A stretch of DNA of 64,000 nt from DASRAP01 sp964503275 (GTDB taxonomy: Bacteria; Gemmatimonadota; Gemmatimonadetes; Gemmatimonadales; Gemmatimonadaceae), in contig CAZCZO010000003.1 of the NCBI GenBank assembly GCA_964503275.1, positions 144,455-208,454 of the forward strand, given 5' to 3'. A program made the translations under genes and the position numbers. Position 1 is the stretch's first letter; each line of letters opens with the position of its first letter. Positions 60,327-64,000 of the stretch are shown here, piece by piece. Under the pieces are notes generated by a model. It did not search any database, was not told the DNA's origin, and was given only the letters and a program-made list of their open reading frames with translations.

Positions 60327-61682
60327 TTGCCGCGTTCCCGCAGTCCGCGAGAGGAGTCGCGCACCGCAAGCATTGCAGAGCTGTTCGCCGGCGTTGGCGG
60401 TTTTCGCGTGGGATTCCAAGCCGCATCCGACGGCTTTCGCACCGTGTTCAGCAGCCAATGGGAGCCGCCCGGGACAGTCGGCAAGCAGTTCGCGTCGCGA
60501 TGCTACGAGTCGCACTTCGGTTCCGAAGGCCACTCGAATGCTGATATCTCAGCTGTACTTGACGGCGTCGAATCGCTCAGCCGCGACATGGCGCCAATCG
60601 ATGTGCTGGTCGGTGGCTTCCCGTGCCAAGACTACTCTGTAGCTAAGCCGCTCAATCAGTCTGACGGACTAGTGGGAAAGAAGGGCGTGCTGTGGTGGCA
60701 GATCCATCGCCTGATCAAGTTGCAGCAACGCAACGGTTCGGGGCCCGACTGGTTGGTCCTGGAGAACGTCGATCGCTTACTGCAGTCGCCGGCCTCTCAG
60801 CGAGGCCGGGACTTCGCAATCATGCTCGCGAGCCTATCGGACCTTGGCTACGATGTGGAATGGAGGGTCATCAACGCTGCCCACTATGGCTTTCCACAAA
60901 AGAGGCGGCGTGTATTCATCGTTGGCCGTCGCCGGACAAGTGCCGAGATCGACGCTGCAGATGTGATCTACAGGACAGGAGTACTGGCCCGCGCGCTACC
61001 AATCAAGCGCTCGCAGACCTTAGACCCACTTACTGAGCCTCACTTCGAACTTCGCGGTGACCTGGCAGAGATAACAAAGTCGTTCGGGCACGGTAACGCT
61101 CGGTCCGGGTTCTTGGGCGCGGGATTCATGCGCGCGAGACGCGTATGGACCGTGTCGGTCGAAGCGAACTACAGAGGCGCCTCAAAAACACTTGGCGACA
61201 TCCTCCAGCCGCTCGACGAGGTTCCCGAAGAGTTCTTGGTAGAAGGAGGTTCGATTGCGAAATGGAGGTACGCGAAGGGTTCGAAGCACGAACCGAGGGT
61301 GAACAAGCGTACCGGCGCGACTTACTTCTACACGGAAGGCGCGTTGCCATTTCCCGATCCACTCGATCGACCGGCTCGTACGATTCTGACGTCCGAAGGT
61401 GGCGCGACGGCAACGCGCTCCAAACACATCATCTGCCAGGACGGTGTCTTTCGTCGACTCACTCCAATTGAACTGGAGCGACTTAACGGCTTCGACGATC
61501 ACTGGACGGATACTGGGATGTCGGATGCTCAGCGAGCTTTCTGCATGGGAAACGCGCTGGTCGTTGGCGTCGTGGAGCGTATCGCGCGTAGAGTCGCGAA
61601 GGAGATCGGACTCAAGCTGAAGAAGAAGCGAGCGATGAAGAAGCGAGCAAAGAGGCGCGTCGCAAAAGCCGCTGCCCGTTGA
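60327..61682 (+). CDS. DNA (cytosine-5-)-methyltransferase
   Basis: The 451-residue C5 methyltransferase has motif I (AELFAGVGGFRVGF), the catalytic motif IV FPCQDYS with Cys100, motif VI (VLENVDR), motif VIII (PQKRRRVFIVGRR) and the C-terminal motifs IX-X (RRLTPIELERLNGFDD, AFCMGNALVVGVV). The C-terminus ends in a Lys/Arg-rich tail. The start is TTG 60327 with AGGGAGA upstream. It is the modification part of an R-M system with the downstream Vsr and Sau3AI/MutH-like genes, so it likely methylates C within GATC. A G10 tract lies in its upstream region. Confidence 0.93.
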   Translation: MPRSRSPREESRTASIAELFAGVGGFRVGFQAASDGFRTVFSSQWEPPGTVGKQFASRCYESHFGSEGHSNADISAVLDGVESLSRDMAPIDVLVGGFPCQDYSVAKPLNQSDGLVGKKGVLWWQIHRLIKLQQRNGSGPDWLVLENVDRLLQSPASQRGRDFAIMLASLSDLGYDVEWRVINAAHYGFPQKRRRVFIVGRRRTSAEIDAADVIYRTGVLARALPIKRSQTLDPLTEPHFELRGDLAEITKSFGHGNARSGFLGAGFMRARRVWTVSVEANYRGASKTLGDILQPLDEVPEEFLVEGGSIAKWRYAKGSKHEPRVNKRTGATYFYTEGALPFPDPLDRPARTILTSEGGATATRSKHIICQDGVFRRLTPIELERLNGFDDHWTDTGMSDAQRAFCMGNALVVGVVERIARRVAKEIGLKLKKKRAMKKRAKRRVAKAAAR

Positions 61683-62126
61683 TTGGCTGACCACCGCGCC
61701 CCACCCGCCAGTTCGCCAGCGGTAGCTCGCGTGATGCGAGCGAACCGCGCTTCGGATACCGCACCAGAGCGGTTACTGAGAAGTGCGCTTCGTGAGGCAG
61801 GCTTTCCAGGATACCGGCTCAACTGGCGCAAGGCCCAGGGACGACCAGACATTACCTTCCCTGGACGCCGCATCGCTGTGTTCGTGCATGGGTGCTTTTG
61901 GCACCGGTGTCCGGACTGTCGACTTCCTCTGCCCAAGTCGAACCGGAAGTTCTGGGTCGAAAAGTTCCGCCGCAATCGCGCAAGAGACGGCCGAACGCGC
62001 CGTGCGCTTGAGGCTGATGGGTGGCGAGTATTCGAGTACTACGAGTGCCAGCTGGCTAAGAACGAGGGAAAGCTTCCCGCTCCCTTGCGTCGAGTCCTCA
62101 AAGCGGGCCGCCGGCCGAAGCGATGA
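61683..62126 (+). CDS. vsr: Very short patch repair endonuclease Vsr
   Basis: The 147-residue enzyme nicks next to T:G mismatches left by deamination of 5-methylcytosine. ANRASDTAPERLLRSALREAGFPGYRLN, GRPDITFP and the zinc/active-site block FVHGCFWHRCPDC are the family signature. It starts with TTG directly after the methyltransferase stop. The 3' end overlaps the convergent restriction gene by 29 bases. Vsr fits a C5-methylating R-M system, where deamination creates mutations. Confidence 0.93.
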   Translation: MADHRAPPASSPAVARVMRANRASDTAPERLLRSALREAGFPGYRLNWRKAQGRPDITFPGRRIAVFVHGCFWHRCPDCRLPLPKSNRKFWVEKFRRNRARDGRTRRALEADGWRVFEYYECQLAKNEGKLPAPLRRVLKAGRRPKR

Positions 62127-63480
62127 TTCGCGCGACGTAGCTCGAGTTCAGCCAGAAGCACTTCTTCACGACTCGGATGCCGCCGGGAGCATCTTCCTTG
62201 TCGTTCGCATTTCTGGCCTTGGGTCGCACGTGGATGAAACTCGTCTCAGAAGCCTTCGGGAGGCTGTTTGCGCGCTGATCCCTGATGGCATCTCTGAATC
62301 TCTCCCACTCGAGCTGCATCTCGACTAGTTCCTCCGGAGTTGGACTCCAAAAGAATGCGCGGCCGATGAGGTGCTTATGCTTCGGCTGACTCCTCGAGGA
62401 GCGAAGGATGGGGACAACTAGCAGGCGCTCGAGGCGAGCACGTAGATCACTATCGACCCAGTCGTCTTCGACGATCTCCATGTGATAGAATCGCGGAAAT
62501 GACATCGACTCGAACGGCCTACCAGCGCTCGACACCGGAACTGTCTTGATCTCGATACCGAACTGCTCGAACTCCTTGATCCTCGCTCGGTCATCAGAAA
62601 TACCCAAGGCTCTCCGGATGAGAATGGAGGTTCCGGATTTCGCGCGGCTGAGAGGAACACCAACGGACCGAGCCAGTTCGGCAATGCTACGTCCACGCAA
62701 CTGTTCGAGCTGCTGCAGGACAGCTCGCTCGAACTGCTCATTCGGCGACAACGTCAGTGTGTCCGCCAATGAGACCTCGGGCTTCTTCCGAACCTCGGTC
62801 TCGAAGACGTGAGACGTCAGACTCTGCTTGAGAGCCCAAGCTCGCGGCCTAGCAAGAGGCCCTTTGTTCAAGTACTGCGCGACTCGCGTCGCGCCGCTGG
62901 CTCCCTTAGTCGCTGCTCCGAGAATGCGACCGTCTGCCTCGGAGATCTCGTGCGCAAGACCATGGCGCGCCTTGTGCTGGACCACTGACCAATCGATCTC
63001 GATCTGCGGGCGAATGTCGGCACCGGGAGACCAGAGTACAGAGTCCACAACGTGCGCATCGACTGCCTCCTGCCCCTGCACGTAGTTGTAGAACACGAAG
63101 AGAATGCTCTCGAGCTTCTTCCGAACTGAAGCCGACTCCCACGATTCTTCGGCAAGTCTGGGAAAATCGATCATCGAGATGACGGTGCGTTCCTTCGATC
63201 GCACCCCTTTGCTCGTGACCTTGAGCGGTACCGCTTTCAGCTCGATTCCTGCAGCCACAAAGTCGGGAGCACTGTCACTGTTCTGGATGATATTGAAGTA
63301 ACGTTCAATCAGCTGACCGACAGCGCCCTTATCACGGGGTGACCGTTCACGAACCTGGTGAGGCAGAGGCAGAACAGCCTTGAGAGGCTTGCCCCGGAGT
63401 CGACGTGCGTGCGCAAGAATCCGCTGCTCATCGGCAGTATGCGGGTCGAACGCCGCACCGTAGCTAGAGTCCTGAGACAT
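62098..63480 (-). CDS. Sau3AI/MutH-type restriction endonuclease
   Basis: The 460-residue enzyme has two MutH-like domains, as in Sau3AI. The N-terminal one has the catalytic D-x6-E-x-K as D73, E80 and K82 (DFVAAGIELKAV), the same spacing as E. coli MutH. The C-terminal one has the corresponding FEQFGIEIKTV, in which the first Asp is Glu, so it is probably an inactive specificity or effector domain. By homology it should cut GATC. ATG 63480 follows GGGAGAG. It is convergent with vsr; the neighbouring methyltransferase should protect the host. Confidence 0.88.
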   Translation of the reverse strand: MSQDSSYGAAFDPHTADEQRILAHARRLRGKPLKAVLPLPHQVRERSPRDKGAVGQLIERYFNIIQNSDSAPDFVAAGIELKAVPLKVTSKGVRSKERTVISMIDFPRLAEESWESASVRKKLESILFVFYNYVQGQEAVDAHVVDSVLWSPGADIRPQIEIDWSVVQHKARHGLAHEISEADGRILGAATKGASGATRVAQYLNKGPLARPRAWALKQSLTSHVFETEVRKKPEVSLADTLTLSPNEQFERAVLQQLEQLRGRSIAELARSVGVPLSRAKSGTSILIRRALGISDDRARIKEFEQFGIEIKTVPVSSAGRPFESMSFPRFYHMEIVEDDWVDSDLRARLERLLVVPILRSSRSQPKHKHLIGRAFFWSPTPEELVEMQLEWERFRDAIRDQRANSLPKASETSFIHVRPKARNANDKEDAPGGIRVVKKCFWLNSSYVARIIASAGGPL

Positions 63481-63785
63481 ACCCAATCTCTCCCAATGAA
63501 GTCTCGCGAGGGAACGGTACCTCAGGCCTCTGACATCCGCGACGCGTCACATTCACGAATCCGGTACCGGCAGAGCAGTCAACGCCGGTGAGTGGCGTAA
63601 CGAAGCCAGAGTGAGACCACCACTCATTCACGCATCTGCGACTTGATCCACCGCAACTGCTCCTGCGTGCCCACCTAACCGATACTCCGTCGGCTCCAAC
63701 GAGAGGTACTCCGCCAGTGACCTGGCTCTGCAGAAGACACCCCCCCGGCTTCGATCCGAAGCGTTCAGAGCGCCCAGCCATCCCC
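63481..63785. other. Intergenic region, no gene supported
   Basis: About 300 bases between the restriction gene and the PQQ-enzyme gene. Minus-strand frames here are short. One reads GTQEQLRWIKSQMRE before a stop near 63615, and may be the tail of a decayed gene. I see no complete gene. Confidence 0.5.
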
Positions 63786-64000
63786 CTACTCCCTAACCCC
63801 AAACGCCACATACCTCCCCCCACTCTTCGCCCCATTCTTCCCCCCACCCGCCGCAATCACCAAGTACTGCTTCCCCCCAACCATGTACGTCGACGGCGTA
63901 GCATTCCCCGCCGCCGGCAGCTCATGCTCCCACAGAAGCTTCCCATTCGACTTATCGAACGCCCGAATCTTGTTGTCATACGTCGTCGCCGCAATGATCA
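63786..64000 (-). CDS. PQQ-dependent dehydrogenase (quinoprotein), C-terminal fragment
   Basis: The last 71 codons of a minus-strand gene that continues beyond the window. The residues TYDNKIRAFDKSNGKLLWEHELPAAGNATPSTYMVGGKQYLVIAAGG form a PQQ beta-propeller W-motif (DKSNGKLLWEHELP) and the terminal GGRYVAFGV of membrane-type quinoprotein glucose dehydrogenases. Such enzymes oxidise sugars or alcohols in the periplasm. The G-rich codon choice (many GGG) is notable. Confidence 0.85.
   Translation of the reverse strand, partial: IIAATTYDNKIRAFDKSNGKLLWEHELPAAGNATPSTYMVGGKQYLVIAAGGGKNGAKSGGRYVAFGVRE

Noticed and set aside
63464..63856. 130-residue minus-strand frame after the restriction gene
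   Set aside because: Gly/Arg-rich composition and overlap with the PQQ-enzyme gene end and restriction-gene start indicate a shadow frame.

Overview
The window is high-GC bacterial chromosomal DNA. It is densely packed, with many 1-4 base start/stop overlaps. Gene content points to Gemmatimonadota or a close relative: ECF sigma/anti-sigma pairs, an Asp-box sortilin-like giant protein, exported TldD/PmbA proteins, a MoxR-DUF58-BatA operon, DUF1080 with a Tat-exported Gfo/Idh/MocA protein, and many leaderless-looking promoters. The taxonomic call is inference from gene families, not from a marker gene.

Layout. 1-8.5 kb: end of a NUDIX gene, an ECF sigma factor and a candidate anti-sigma factor, then a housekeeping run holA - SPOR/TPR lipid-envelope-type protein - mutS - cystathionine beta-synthase-like - ddl. 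8.5-12.5 kb: a cysteine-less QueE-like protein, a rhomboid protease, queF, convergent pheA, an EamA transporter and tRNA-Phe. 12.6-16.5 kb: Gfo/Idh/MocA oxidoreductase with a DUF1080 hydrolase, then a TPP riboswitch controlling thiC. 16.5-19.6 kb: a small accessory cluster of an unknown helical protein, an AraC-type regulator with a receiver-like N-terminus, a tiny lipoprotein and a TPR protein. It is marked by three pairs of the same direct repeat with an exact 20-bp period. 19.6-28.6 kb: MFS exporter, NUDIX, K+/H+ antiporter, FeS-type photolyase, transketolase, GMC oxidoreductase. 28.7-33.2 kb: VIT/VWA protein, second ECF sigma factor and its membrane anti-sigma factor, and a DUF4159 protein. 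33.2-45.9 kb (minus strand): TldD and PmbA proteins, then a long operon SMP30-like lipoprotein - flippase-like membrane protein - FabH-like - MoxR - DUF58 - BatA - two large membrane proteins. 46-58.2 kb: Asp-box protein, TenA, GNAT, SnoaL-like lipoprotein, plant-type FabI, tandem cupredoxin lipoprotein, TetR, 2'-5' RNA ligase-like protein, TlpA/CcdA pair, and a GspE/PilB ATPase fused to a receiver domain.

58.2-63.5 kb is an accessory island with lower GC and mixed codon use. It holds decayed MoxR-type remnants, two unknown proteins (one built of TTQ-x-IG repeats), G-tracts, and a type II restriction-modification set: C5 cytosine methyltransferase, Vsr nickase and a Sau3AI/MutH-type endonuclease. 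The window ends inside a PQQ-enzyme gene on the minus strand.

The most interesting unexplained signal is the 20-bp-period direct repeat at 16520, 17860 and 19440, around the AraC-type gene and the small lipoprotein. It looks like a local regulon of unknown function. The cysteine-less QueE homologue, the MTase upstream G10 tract and the widespread TAnnnT-N6-start architecture are also worth checking.
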